A DNA stretch of 25,691 bases from CAYQJC01 sp964417825 (GCA_964417825.1 CAYQJC010000005.1:1-25691), one strand, 5' to 3'; shown: positions 1 through 7,101, numbered from the stretch's first letter. The notes: generated by a model not told the origin, from the sequence alone. Numbers and translations: made by a program.

Positions 1-408
1 ACTTTCGCAACATCCAGTTGTGAACAACCAGCTGGCTATGTTACTGATAACACTGACTGCAACGATTCAAATCCAGATATAAATCCTGCTGCCTTAGAGA
101 TTTGCGATGGAATAGACAATAATTGCTCGGGAGAAGTTGATGAGAACTTAACCCGTCAGTGCGGAACAACTGATGTTGGCGTTTGCCAGTACGGCACCCA
201 GACCTGTCAGATGGGAGAATGGTCAGAATGCCAAGGAGCAGTTGAGCCTACCGAGGAAATTTGTAATGACAACCTTGATAACAACTGTAATGGCCAAGTA
301 GATGAAGGTTGCGAAGTTGCCACCGGTACCGATACCGGAGAGCCTGCGAGCACCGAGTCCACAACCACTGTTACGGAGTCCATCAACAGCACGAGCACCC
401 CACAGTAA
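1..408 (+). CDS. MopE-like cysteine-rich surface protein, 3' part
   Basis: This is the C-terminal part of a protein that begins before the window; the frame is open from base 1 to the TAA at 406-408 (135 residues visible). It carries two copies of the 'putative metal-binding motif' seen in MopE-like proteins: an Asp/Asn-rich DCNDSNPDINP stretch leading to EICDGIDNNCSGEVDE, then a second EICNDNLDNNCNGQVDEGC. Between them is a Cys-containing segment (CGTTDVGVCQYGTQTC). Such repeats typically lie in large secreted or surface proteins, where the acidic D/N residues and paired cysteines suggest calcium or metal binding and disulfides. The last ~30 residues are Thr/Ser-rich with no sorting signal or membrane helix. 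The stop lies one base before the left inverted repeat of the RAYT unit, so the natural C-terminus may have been altered by that insertion. The specific function is unknown. Confidence 0.75.
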   Translation, partial: TFATSSCEQPAGYVTDNTDCNDSNPDINPAALEICDGIDNNCSGEVDENLTRQCGTTDVGVCQYGTQTCQMGEWSECQGAVEPTEEICNDNLDNNCNGQVDEGCEVATGTDTGEPASTESTTTVTESINSTSTPQ

Positions 409-409
409 A

Positions 410-447
410 AACCATCAGAGACCCGCTCTCTGAGACCCGCTCTCTGT
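410..447. repeat. Left inverted repeat of the RAYT unit (REP-like)
   Basis: This 38-bp sequence is the perfect reverse complement of 1168-1205. It contains two tandem GAGACCCGCTCTC cores spaced 14 bp. The outer one forms a 7-bp stem (TCAGAGA/TCTCTGA) with a CCCGC loop. It begins 2 bp after the stop of the upstream gene and ends 7 bp before the transposase ATG, so it probably also forms the 5' leader of that mRNA. Confidence 0.85.
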
Positions 448-454
448 AAGTTTT

Positions 455-1168
455 ATGCCCTACAGAAATCAACAATTTGAAAACGGAGAAATATATCACA
501 TAGTGATTAGAGGAATTGACAATAATTTAATTTTCAAAGATATAGATGATTATTTTCGGGGCATTTTTTCTATCTACGAGTTTAACACTACAGCACCTAT
601 TACCATTCGCGAACGCCGAAAAATCCGCGCTCAAATGAAGAAAAACCATCAAGATTCTGAATTTCTGAATGATTCCCGAGATAAAATGGTAGAAGTTTTG
701 GCTTTTTCTTTAATGCCCAATCATATTCATTTACTTTTGAGACAAGTTAAGGATGAGGGAATAAGCAAATTTATGATGAAGGTTGGGGCAGGATACGGAG
801 GGTATTTTAATCGAAAATACGATCGCCGGGGGCATGTGTTTCAAAATAGATTTGTTTCAGTGCCAGTAAAAACTGAAGAGCAACTAAAAACGGTGTTTGT
901 TTATATCCATACTAATTCCATAGCTCTGATTGAACCGAAATGGAAAGAAATAGGGATTAAAGATCCCCAGAAGGCGATTGAATTTGTTGAGAATTACAAA
1001 TGGTCAAGTTACCCCGATTATATTGGGAAAAAGAATTTCCCTTCAGTTACGGAAAGAGAATTTCTTTCAGAGATAATGGGAGGGGAGAGTGGGTGTAGAG
1101 ATTTTGTGAATGATTGGATAAGATATAAAAAAGAACTAAAAGATTTTCCCGAGCTTTCATTGGAGTGA
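455..1168 (+). CDS. REP-associated tyrosine transposase (Y1, HUH superfamily)
   Basis: This 237-residue protein belongs to the IS200-like Y1 transposase family, subgroup RAYT. The N-terminus (NGEIYHIVIRGIDNNLIF) matches the usual 'YHV..RG..r..IF' start. The metal-binding HUH motif is in LMPNHIHLLL (His90 and His92). The segment YGGYFNRKYDRRGHVFQNRF (residues 114-133) holds the candidate nucleophilic tyrosine, probably Tyr117, and the typical GHVFQNRF tail. The enzyme would nick and rejoin single-stranded DNA at the hairpins through a 5'-phosphotyrosine intermediate. The gene is intact, and its TGA stop overlaps the right repeat by one base. The family assignment is firm; activity cannot be judged from sequence alone. 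Confidence 0.92.
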   Translation: MPYRNQQFENGEIYHIVIRGIDNNLIFKDIDDYFRGIFSIYEFNTTAPITIRERRKIRAQMKKNHQDSEFLNDSRDKMVEVLAFSLMPNHIHLLLRQVKDEGISKFMMKVGAGYGGYFNRKYDRRGHVFQNRFVSVPVKTEEQLKTVFVYIHTNSIALIEPKWKEIGIKDPQKAIEFVENYKWSSYPDYIGKKNFPSVTEREFLSEIMGGESGCRDFVNDWIRYKKELKDFPELSLE

Positions 1169-1205
1169 CAGAGAGCGGGTCTCAGAGAGCGGGTCTCTGA
1201 TGGTT
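1168..1205. repeat. Right inverted repeat of the RAYT unit (REP-like)
   Basis: This is the exact reverse complement of 410-447 across 38 bp, with two tandem GAGAGCGGGTCTC cores. The distal core folds as TCAGAGA-GCGGG-TCTCTGA. It starts on the last base of the transposase stop codon. A further TGATGGTTTG word recurs just downstream (1213-1222). Confidence 0.85.
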
Positions 1206-1272
1206 TGCTTTGATGGTTTGGTGGAGAAGGTGTTTTAATTTCGTTATAGTTTCGCTATAATTTAAAAATTGG

Positions 1273-1278
1273 TATAAT
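1273..1278 (+). promoter_or_regulatory. Putative -10 box for the O-antigen-ligase/FtsZ-like genes
   Basis: A perfect TATAAT lies 61 bp before the ATG at 1339, in the only non-coding stretch before this gene pair. The -35 region is weak (TTTCGC at 1250-1255, 17-bp spacing). The -10 is followed by two 17-bp palindromes (1291-1325) that would lie in the 5' leader or at the transcription start. The evidence is limited to the -10 match and its position. Confidence 0.35.
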
Positions 1279-1290
1279 CAAAAAAGTCGT

Positions 1291-1325
1291 TTAAGTCAAT
1301 CACTTAATTAAGTCAATCACTTAAT
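1291..1325. repeat. Tandem 17-bp palindromes, possible operator
   Basis: Two consecutive copies of TTAAGTCAATCACTTAA (period 17 bp) are each palindromic (TTAAGT-5 nt-ACTTAA). They sit between a TATAAT box and the ATG at 1339, a position suited to a repressor. Their TTAAGT half-site also occurs at the outer edge of the palindromes around the PaaX-like gene (12770-13943), but the core differs. They may be an operator or simply a small tandem duplication. Confidence 0.45.
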
Positions 1326-1338
1326 TTAATCTAATATT

Positions 1339-3660
1339 ATGTGGCAAAAGTTGATAAAGTTTAGTATTTACGGTTTAGTGTTTTTGATGCCTCTTTTTTG
1401 GCTGCCGTTCAGTGTGGAGGCATTTAATTTTAATAAGAGTTATTTGCTTTTTGCTTTGGTTTCAATTGGTATTTTAGCTTGGTTGGGAAAGATGATCTTT
1501 GAAAATAAGAAAATAGTTTTCCAACGGACTCCCCTTGATCTCTATGTATTAATATTCTTGGCAATGATAATTTTGAACTTTTGGTTTTCTAAAAGCCGAG
1601 TTTCAACTCTACTCGGCTTCTATGGTAGATTTTGGCCCTCCCTAGTTGGAATTTTGAGTTTGGGAGGCTTTTATTTTTTGCTGACCAACAATGTCAATCC
1701 AAAACCTGAGAGCAGAAACCAGAATGACGAAAAAATTCCCAAATCTCAAGGAATAAAAGATAGAGCCAATTCGGATTTCGGAATTCGGGTTTCGGGTTTA
1801 ATTAAGGTTTTTCTCTGGTCGAGTTTCTTGGTGGTTTTAGTGAGTTATTTTTCTTTGTTTGGAGTTTGGCAAAAGATTTCAGCTTTAAAGATCTCGTTAC
1901 CTTCTTTGATGCTTAACCGGACTTTCAATCCAATTGGTGGATCTCTCGAGCAGCTTTCAATGTTTTTGGCCTTTATTATGGTTTTAATAATTGGTTTGTT
2001 AGCATTCAAGCAAATAGCTAAATCGGTTGGGCTTTTAATTTTACTTTTTGCCATTTTAGGAATTTTACTGATAGTTGATTTTTGGGCCTCTTGGATTGTT
2101 CTGGTGGGAGGTTTAATTTTCTTTTTAACTCTGGCTTTTTGGAAAAGAATTTTCAAAGAAGAAGTAAACAGGTTGAGTTTAGCAATTTTTATTTTGTTGA
2201 TTTCCTTTATTTTTCTTTTCTCTAACCCCTTAACCGGCATTTTTGGAGAGAATAACATTTTGAAGAATTTTACCAATTTTCCTAAAGAACAGGTTCTTCC
2301 TCAAAAAATGAGCTGGGAGATTAGTTGGCAGGCATTGAGAGAAAGCCCGGTTTTTGGTTCGGGGGTTAGTAATTTTCAATATAACTTTTCAAAGTTTAAA
2401 CCAGAGAGTTTCTTGAAAACTAATCTTTGGCAAATAAGGTTTGATAGAGCAGGAAATCATATTGCTGAAATTTTAGGCACAGGAGGAATAGTTGGAATGA
2501 TAAGTTATGGGTTGATTGTGGGAATGTTTCTGCTAATATCACTGTTCATTATAGGAGTCAGAAAGAGCGAAAAAAGAGAAAACTTAATGTCTAATTCATT
2601 TCTCATAATACCTCTGCTTATGACTTTTGTTGCATTGTTGATAGGGCAATTTGTTTATTACCAAACTCTCACCTTAGCTTTCGGTTTCTGGTTGATGTTA
2701 GGGTTAGGGGTAATCAGCTGGCAGAGGCCACTCAAAGAAAGAACATTCTCTTTCAAAGAGTTCCCGGAAGTTGGCTTGATATTAAGTGTTATTTTCTGGA
2801 TTCTCTTAATCGGCTTCCTTTATTCTTATTTTCTAATAGGCAAGCTTTATTTAGCTGAAATTAATTATAAAAATTATTTAATAAACCCTAAGAAAAACAT
2901 GGAAAGATTAGAGCGAGCAACAAAGTTTGGAGAGTTGAGAGCAACTTATCATATTGCTCTCTCGCGTGCTTATTTACAAAAAATAAATCAAGAGGCTGCC
3001 ACCGCTCAACCAAATTCTCCATTAATTGCTGATCTGTTAAAACTAACAATTGATGAAGGAAAGAAAGCGGTTGAGATAGAAAAGAATTGGGTGGCCAGCC
3101 AAGAAAATTTGGCGGTCATTTATCGCGATATCCAAGGATTAGCTCAAGGAGCTACTAATTGGGCAATTACTAAGTTTGAAGATGCTTTGAAGCTAGAACC
3201 AAAAAATCCAGCCTTGTTAACTGAACTTGGTAAATTAAAGTTGGCAGTTAATAACTTTGAGGAAGCAGAGAAATTATTTACCCAGGCTTTAGGCTTAAAA
3301 CCAGATTACATTGATCCCCAAATTCAGCTTGCTCTGTTGGCTGAAAGAAAGGGTGATACCGAAGGAGCAATAAATAAGCTCCAGGATTTACTTAACAAAT
3401 ATCCTTTCTCAATAGAAGGTCATTTCCAGTTAGGAAGATTGTATTATAATCAAAGAAAGTATGATAAAGCGATAGAACAGTTTCAAGCAGCTTTAACTCT
3501 TTTCCCAAATCATTCTAATTCTCTTTATTCTTTAGGCTTGATTTATCAAAAGAGAGGAGAGAAAGAGCTAGCTTTAAGGATGTTTGAGAAAGTTTTGCAG
3601 CTTAACCCTGGTAATCAAGAGGTTAGAAGGAGAATAGAGGAATTAAAGAAGCAGGAATAA
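1339..3660 (+). CDS. O-antigen ligase / polymerase family membrane protein with C-terminal TPR domain
   Basis: This 773-residue polytopic protein combines a Wzy_C/O-antigen-ligase-like membrane part (about residues 5-515, many hydrophobic helices) with a TPR part (about 550-770). The ligase motif region is recognisable around residues 325-385: a large loop containing WEISWQALRESPVFGSG, then HIAEILGTGGIVGMISY, matching the family's 'G.GpgnF' and 'N..le.l.e.GiiG' segments. The C-terminus has several clear TPR units, for example the repeats ending in ALKLEPKNP and ALGLKPDY. Family members join glycan chains to lipid or protein acceptors outside the membrane, so a role in surface polysaccharide or glycoprotein assembly is likely. 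A hydrophilic insert at residues 118-153 is encoded by a hairpin-like repeat. The stop codon directly abuts the start of the FtsZ-like gene, so the two are probably co-transcribed. The exact substrate cannot be deduced. Confidence 0.8.
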   Translation: MWQKLIKFSIYGLVFLMPLFWLPFSVEAFNFNKSYLLFALVSIGILAWLGKMIFENKKIVFQRTPLDLYVLIFLAMIILNFWFSKSRVSTLLGFYGRFWPSLVGILSLGGFYFLLTNNVNPKPESRNQNDEKIPKSQGIKDRANSDFGIRVSGLIKVFLWSSFLVVLVSYFSLFGVWQKISALKISLPSLMLNRTFNPIGGSLEQLSMFLAFIMVLIIGLLAFKQIAKSVGLLILLFAILGILLIVDFWASWIVLVGGLIFFLTLAFWKRIFKEEVNRLSLAIFILLISFIFLFSNPLTGIFGENNILKNFTNFPKEQVLPQKMSWEISWQALRESPVFGSGVSNFQYNFSKFKPESFLKTNLWQIRFDRAGNHIAEILGTGGIVGMISYGLIVGMFLLISLFIIGVRKSEKRENLMSNSFLIIPLLMTFVALLIGQFVYYQTLTLAFGFWLMLGLGVISWQRPLKERTFSFKEFPEVGLILSVIFWILLIGFLYSYFLIGKLYLAEINYKNYLINPKKNMERLERATKFGELRATYHIALSRAYLQKINQEAATAQPNSPLIADLLKLTIDEGKKAVEIEKNWVASQENLAVIYRDIQGLAQGATNWAITKFEDALKLEPKNPALLTELGKLKLAVNNFEEAEKLFTQALGLKPDYIDPQIQLALLAERKGDTEGAINKLQDLLNKYPFSIEGHFQLGRLYYNQRKYDKAIEQFQAALTLFPNHSNSLYSLGLIYQKRGEKELALRMFEKVLQLNPGNQEVRRRIEELKKQE
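1715..1793. repeat. Imperfect inverted repeat inside the O-antigen-ligase gene
   Basis: The arms at 1715-1732 and 1776-1793 are complementary at 15 of 18 positions. They encode much of a charged, low-complexity insert (residues 118-153) between two membrane helices. The DNA uses the same kind of words (AATGTCAATCC, AAATCTCAAG, TTCGGATTTCGG) as the intergenic hairpins near rpsB and tsf. This suggests a repeat that has entered a coding region in frame. Confidence 0.5.
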
Positions 3661-4899
3661 ATGGGCAAAAAATCTACTAAAAAAACGAAAAAGAAACAAT
3701 CTCTCTTCAAACCACGTAAAATCAAAATTCGAGTGGTTGGTCTTGGGGGAGGAGGGAGTTCGATTGTTTCTGAAATGGCTCAGAATTTAAAAGGAGTAAG
3801 TTTTTTAATTGCTGACACTGATGCTCGGGTTTTCAAGAAAGCCAGAAATAAGAGAATCAGGGTTTTCCAGTTCGGCCAGAAATTAGTCGGGGGTATGGGA
3901 ACAGGGTTGAATCCAGAGATTGCTCGAAAAGCAGCGGAGGAAGAAAAAGAAAAAATTGCTAAAATTTTTAAAGATCAAGATTTAGTAATTTTAGTTGCTT
4001 GTTTAGGAGGAGGAGTAGGATCCGGGGCAGGTCCAGTTTTTGCTGAAGAAGCGAAAAATCAAAGAGTGATAACATTGGGGATTTTCACCTTACCCTTTAG
4101 TTTTGAAGGAGAAAAGAAAATGAAAATTGCTCGAGGCTCTTTAGAAAAACTCAGAGAGAATCTATCGGCAGTACTTTTTGTCTCCAATGAAAAAATCTTC
4201 CAACTTATTGATAAAAAAAGTCCTTTAAAAAAAGCACTCTCTGCTTTAAATAAAATATTTATCGATTGGTTGGGTGATTTAATCGAAGTCATCCAAAAAC
4301 CAAATTTGATCAATATTGACTTTGCTGACCTCCGAACTATTTTAAAGAATCGGGGAAAACTTTTATTTTTTAGCCAAGGGACGGCCCAAGGTGCTAACCG
4401 AGTAGAGGAGTTAATAAAAAAACTTTTTCAAAATCCACTTTTTGATGCTCAGCTGAAAGGAGTAAAGAGAATTCTATTTAACATTGGTGGAGGAAAAGAT
4501 CTGGGTTTAAAAGAGGTTGAAAGGATAAGTGAAGCAATTTCAAGATTAAACCCCCGAGCAAAAATTATTTTTGGAGTTTCTCAAAGCCCCAACTTTAAAG
4601 GGAAAATCAAGATTTTAATGTTGGCAGTTAGTGATTCTTTTATTCCTGGGCTTGAACGGAAAGCCAAGAGAAGATTAGCCTCGACCTTAACCAAAAGGAA
4701 AGCTAAACCCAAAAGGAAAGAGGCAAAGAAGAAGTCTTCGGCTAAGGAGATTCCAATTAAGAAAATTGAGGCAAGAAAGAAGAAAACTCGAAGAACAGCT
4801 TTGGAAGTGAAAGAAGCACAAGAAGAGCAGAATGAGAAAGAATGGGTAAGAGAGCCAGAGTGGGAAATCCCCGCCTTCCTTAGACGGAAAATAAAGTGA
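3661..4899 (+). CDS. Divergent FtsZ-family GTPase
   Basis: This 412-residue protein has the tubulin/FtsZ GTPase fold: T1 loop VVGLGGGGSS (residues 25-34), ADTDA (51-55), GMGTGLNPEIARKAA (78-92), a T4 signature LGGGVGSGAGP (115-125) and a T7 loop INIDFADL (217-224) with the acidic residues needed for GTP hydrolysis across the dimer. In canonical FtsZ the T4 loop is GGGTGTG; here the first Thr is Val and the second is Ser. After the core come a Lys-rich linker (about 335-390) and a terminal EWEIPAFLRRKIK, which closely resembles the FtsZ C-terminal peptide that binds FtsA, ZipA or SepF. The N-terminus has a basic extension of about 20 residues. The start follows the previous stop with no gap. 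It could be the main FtsZ or a second paralogue; the altered T4 loop and the absence of ftsA nearby favour a paralogue. Confidence 0.8.
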   Translation: MGKKSTKKTKKKQSLFKPRKIKIRVVGLGGGGSSIVSEMAQNLKGVSFLIADTDARVFKKARNKRIRVFQFGQKLVGGMGTGLNPEIARKAAEEEKEKIAKIFKDQDLVILVACLGGGVGSGAGPVFAEEAKNQRVITLGIFTLPFSFEGEKKMKIARGSLEKLRENLSAVLFVSNEKIFQLIDKKSPLKKALSALNKIFIDWLGDLIEVIQKPNLINIDFADLRTILKNRGKLLFFSQGTAQGANRVEELIKKLFQNPLFDAQLKGVKRILFNIGGGKDLGLKEVERISEAISRLNPRAKIIFGVSQSPNFKGKIKILMLAVSDSFIPGLERKAKRRLASTLTKRKAKPKRKEAKKKSSAKEIPIKKIEARKKKTRRTALEVKEAQEEQNEKEWVREPEWEIPAFLRRKIK

Positions 4900-5301
4900 A
4901 GGAATTATGAATTATGAATCAGGAATCAGGGAAAATTAAGTCATTTGTGGATTTAGATGCCTGGAGAGAAGGACATAAGTTAATATTAAGGATTTATGAG
5001 ATTACAAAAACATTTCCTAAAGAAGAGATATTTGGATTGTCAAGCCAGTTAAGACGATGTGGGGTATCAGTTACATCAAATATCGCCGAAGGATTTAGTC
5101 GCCAATCTTATAAAGAAAAATTACAATTTTATTCAATGGCTTTAGGCTCGGTCACGGAATTACAGAACCAGCTTTTAGTAGCTAAGGATGTCGGTTACAT
5201 CGACAAAGATAAATTTGAAGAAACTTCTCAACAATCAATAAAAGTCCACAAAATCATTAACGGTTTAATTAAAAGTTCAAAAAACATAATTCATAATTCC
5301 T
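4900..5301. repeat. 17-bp inverted repeats enclosing the four-helix-bundle gene
   Basis: AGGAATTATGAATTATG at 4900-4916 is the perfect reverse complement of 5285-5301. The left arm includes the gene's ATG; the right arm encodes its last residues and reaches the stop codon. A second partial copy of the right-arm word follows at 5302-5316. The arrangement looks like a small cassette bounded by repeats, made of the same type of short AT-rich words found at other gene borders here. Confidence 0.7.
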
Positions 5302-5303
5302 AA
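4914..5303 (+). CDS. Four-helix-bundle protein (S23 / 23S rRNA intervening-sequence protein family)
   Basis: This 129-residue protein has the typical family pattern: FVDLDAWREGHKLILRIYEITKTFPKEEIFGLSSQLRRCGVSVTSNIAEGFSR, followed by YSMALGSVTELQNQLLVAKDVGYID. These proteins form pentameric four-helix bundles. They were first seen in intervening sequences of 23S rRNA genes and are common as free-standing genes in CPR bacteria; the molecular role is uncertain, and relatives such as Avd act as accessory nucleic-acid-binding subunits. Here the gene is not inside an rRNA but between an FtsZ-like gene and galU. Both its start and stop lie in a 17-bp inverted repeat, which suggests it moved in as a unit. 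A GAAGG sequence 5' of the ATG can serve as ribosome-binding site. Confidence 0.88.
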   Translation: MNQESGKIKSFVDLDAWREGHKLILRIYEITKTFPKEEIFGLSSQLRRCGVSVTSNIAEGFSRQSYKEKLQFYSMALGSVTELQNQLLVAKDVGYIDKDKFEETSQQSIKVHKIINGLIKSSKNIIHNS

Positions 5304-5320
5304 TTCATAATTCCTAATTT

Positions 5321-6190
5321 ATGGAAATAAAAAAAGCAATCATTCCAGCGGCCGGGCTTGGGACCCGTTTTCTGCCTTTGACAAAAGTTATTCCAAAGGT
5401 TCTTTTGCCATTGGTTGGAAAACCGATGATTTCTTACGCGGTTAGAGAAGCGAAGGATTCGGAGATTGAAAAGATAATTTTTGTTCTTTCTCAAAACCAA
5501 AATATTTTAGATTATTTCAGAAGAAATCAGAAATTGGAAAACATTTTAAAGCAAAGAAGTCAAAAAGAAATTTTAGAAAAATTAAAAAAAGCTGAGAAGG
5601 AATTTGAAGGGATTTCTTTTTCAGCAGTTTTCCAGCAAATGCCAAAAGGCGATGGAGAGGCCATTTTGAAAGCCAGAAGACAAATTGGTAAAGATGATTT
5701 TGCCGTTTTGTTCCCAGATGATGTTTTTGAAAGTAAAGTGCCCGCTATTTGGCAATTGAAAAAAATTTTTAAAACTTCACAAAAGCCAGTTATAGGTTTG
5801 AAACGAATACCAAAAGAAAAGATTCCCCATTATGGGATAGTTGAGGTGGAAAAAATTGCAAATAAAATTTATAAAATTAAAAATATTATAGAAAAACCAG
5901 AATTAGCTCAAGCCCCTTCTGAGTTGGCGATTGCTGGCAGATATGTTTTTACTCCAGATATTTTTGGTTATCTGCTGAAAACTAAACCAAACAAAAAAAA
6001 GGAAATAATTTTAGCCGAGGCCTTAAAATTGATGATAAAAAATGGTAAAATAATTTATGGCTATGAGTTAGAAGGAGAATGGTTAGAATGTGGCAGACCA
6101 GAAGAATGGTTAAGAACTAATTTGTATTTGTGCTTGCGAGATCCAGAGTATGGACCAATGCTGAGAGAGTTTTTGAAAAAAATAAAATGA
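5321..6190 (+). CDS. galU: UTP--glucose-1-phosphate uridylyltransferase
   Basis: This 289-residue cytoplasmic enzyme of the nucleotidyltransferase family makes UDP-glucose from UTP and glucose-1-phosphate for surface glycan synthesis. The N-terminal signature IIPAAGLGTRFLPLTKVIPKVLLPLVGKP (about residues 7-35) contains the nucleotide-binding loop and the catalytic-type lysines. FPDDVF (about residue 130) matches the metal-binding DD motif, and GLKRIPKEKIPHYGIVE and AGRYVFTPDIF are further family landmarks. EWLECGRPEEWLRTN near the end corresponds to the usual 'wyDiGtp.gyl' region. The ATG follows a short non-coding piece holding repeat words from the preceding cassette. The last codon overlaps the next gene by ATGA, so the two are translationally coupled. 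Length is normal for bacterial GalU. Confidence 0.92.
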   Translation: MEIKKAIIPAAGLGTRFLPLTKVIPKVLLPLVGKPMISYAVREAKDSEIEKIIFVLSQNQNILDYFRRNQKLENILKQRSQKEILEKLKKAEKEFEGISFSAVFQQMPKGDGEAILKARRQIGKDDFAVLFPDDVFESKVPAIWQLKKIFKTSQKPVIGLKRIPKEKIPHYGIVEVEKIANKIYKIKNIIEKPELAQAPSELAIAGRYVFTPDIFGYLLKTKPNKKKEIILAEALKLMIKNGKIIYGYELEGEWLECGRPEEWLRTNLYLCLRDPEYGPMLREFLKKIK

Positions 6191-7062
6191 TTAAAGTAAC
6201 CAAAAACATTCTCAAAAAAATTTATCCTCCGCGGCCGAGAGAGTGCCACAAGTATGAGTATGGCTTAATGTTAGTGATCGGGGGTGGCGAGTTTTATTCT
6301 GGCTCTCCAGCTTTAGCAGCAATGGCAGGTTTTAGGAGTGGGGTTGATATGGTTCAAATTTTAGCCCCAAAAAGAGCGGCTGACATAATCGCTTCTTTCT
6401 CGCCAAATTTAGCGGCTTATCGTTTGAAAGGGGATTGGTTAGATGAAGAGGACTTACCAACTTTAATTTCAATGACCAAAGCAGCAGAGTCAGTGGCCGG
6501 TGAGAAAATGGCTGTGGTAATTGGAGGAGGATTGGGAAGATCGGAGGAGACAAAGAAAACAGTCATAGAATATTTAAGCCAAGTAAAAATTAAAGCGGTA
6601 ATTGATGCTGACGGAATTCACGCGATAGCAAAAGATCCCCTAGTTCTTCGGAGAAAAAATTTTGTTTTAACTCCTCATGCTTTCGAATTTTCTGTCTTGA
6701 CTGGCAGAGAAATTAAAGGTTTACCGTTTGAAGACAAAGTAAAAATAGTAAAAGAAGAAGCAGAAAAGTTAGGATGTATTATTTTGTTTAAAGGCAAAAT
6801 TGATATAATCTCTGATGGTAAAGAAGTAGCTATAAATGAAAGAGGTTCGCCCTATTTAACTGTTGGGGGAACCGGTGACACGTTGGCTGGAATCTGTGGC
6901 AGCTTGTTAGCTCAAGGGGTAGATCCTTTTTTAGCCGCTCAAGCAGCTGCTTTCTTGAATGGAAAAGCCGGGGAGATAGCAGCCAAGAAATTAGGGCCTG
7001 GAATGACTGCCACCGATTTAATTGAAGCAATCCCCGAACTCCTAAAGAATTTGAATAAGTAA
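6187..7062 (+). CDS. nnrD: ADP/ATP-dependent (S)-NAD(P)H-hydrate dehydratase
   Basis: This 291-residue protein of the ribokinase-like YjeF C-terminal family repairs the damaged, hydrated form of NAD(P)H at the cost of ATP or ADP. The motifs seen are YGLMLVIGGGEFYSGSPALAA near the N-terminus, VIGGGLGRSEET (111-122), VIDADGIHAIA (138-148), LTPHAFEFSVLTG (161-173, the family's LTPHPGE region) and the catalytic GGTGDTLAGICGSLLAQG (227-244). The N-terminal epimerase domain found in fused bacterial versions is absent, so an epimerase would have to be encoded elsewhere or be dispensable. The ATG at 6187 overlaps the galU stop (ATGA); a longer reading from further upstream would overlap galU by 60 bp and is less likely. 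Confidence 0.9.
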   Translation: MIKVTKNILKKIYPPRPRECHKYEYGLMLVIGGGEFYSGSPALAAMAGFRSGVDMVQILAPKRAADIIASFSPNLAAYRLKGDWLDEEDLPTLISMTKAAESVAGEKMAVVIGGGLGRSEETKKTVIEYLSQVKIKAVIDADGIHAIAKDPLVLRRKNFVLTPHAFEFSVLTGREIKGLPFEDKVKIVKEEAEKLGCIILFKGKIDIISDGKEVAINERGSPYLTVGGTGDTLAGICGSLLAQGVDPFLAAQAAAFLNGKAGEIAAKKLGPGMTATDLIEAIPELLKNLNK

Positions 7063-7065
7063 GGT

Positions 7066-7101
7066 ATATCAGTCTGCTGCTACGTAGCAGCAGACTGATA
7101 T
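7066..7101. repeat. Perfect 36-bp intergenic palindrome
   Basis: The two 18-bp halves (ATATCAGTCTGCTGCTAC and its reverse complement) meet at TACGTA with no spacer. It starts 3 bp after the nnrD stop. No T-run follows immediately; a T7 tract begins only about 17 nt later, so a standard terminator is not clear. It could act as an mRNA 3'-end hairpin or a protein-binding site, or be a member of the palindromic element class also seen inside trxB and eno. Confidence 0.8.

Larger units (their letters stand above)
410..1205 (+). mobile_element. RAYT unit bounded by perfect 38-bp inverted repeats
   Basis: A single transposase gene is bracketed by inverted repeats at 410-447 and 1168-1205 that are exact reverse complements over 38 bp. 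Each repeat contains two copies of a 14-bp unit with the core GAGACCCGCTCTC, and can fold as TCAGAGA-loop-TCTCTGA. Hairpin repeats flanking a Y1 transposase are the hallmark of REP/RAYT units, in which a domesticated IS200/IS605-type enzyme processes palindromic repeats. There is no tnpB or passenger gene. No target duplication is obvious, as expected for single-strand HUH transposition. Confidence 0.75.

Noticed and set aside
1593..1619. AAGCCGAGT/ACTCGGCTT hairpin within the O-antigen-ligase gene
   Set aside because: The encoded residues align with the normal family sequence without an insertion. A 9-bp match with a 9-nt loop can be expected about once by chance in a window of this size.
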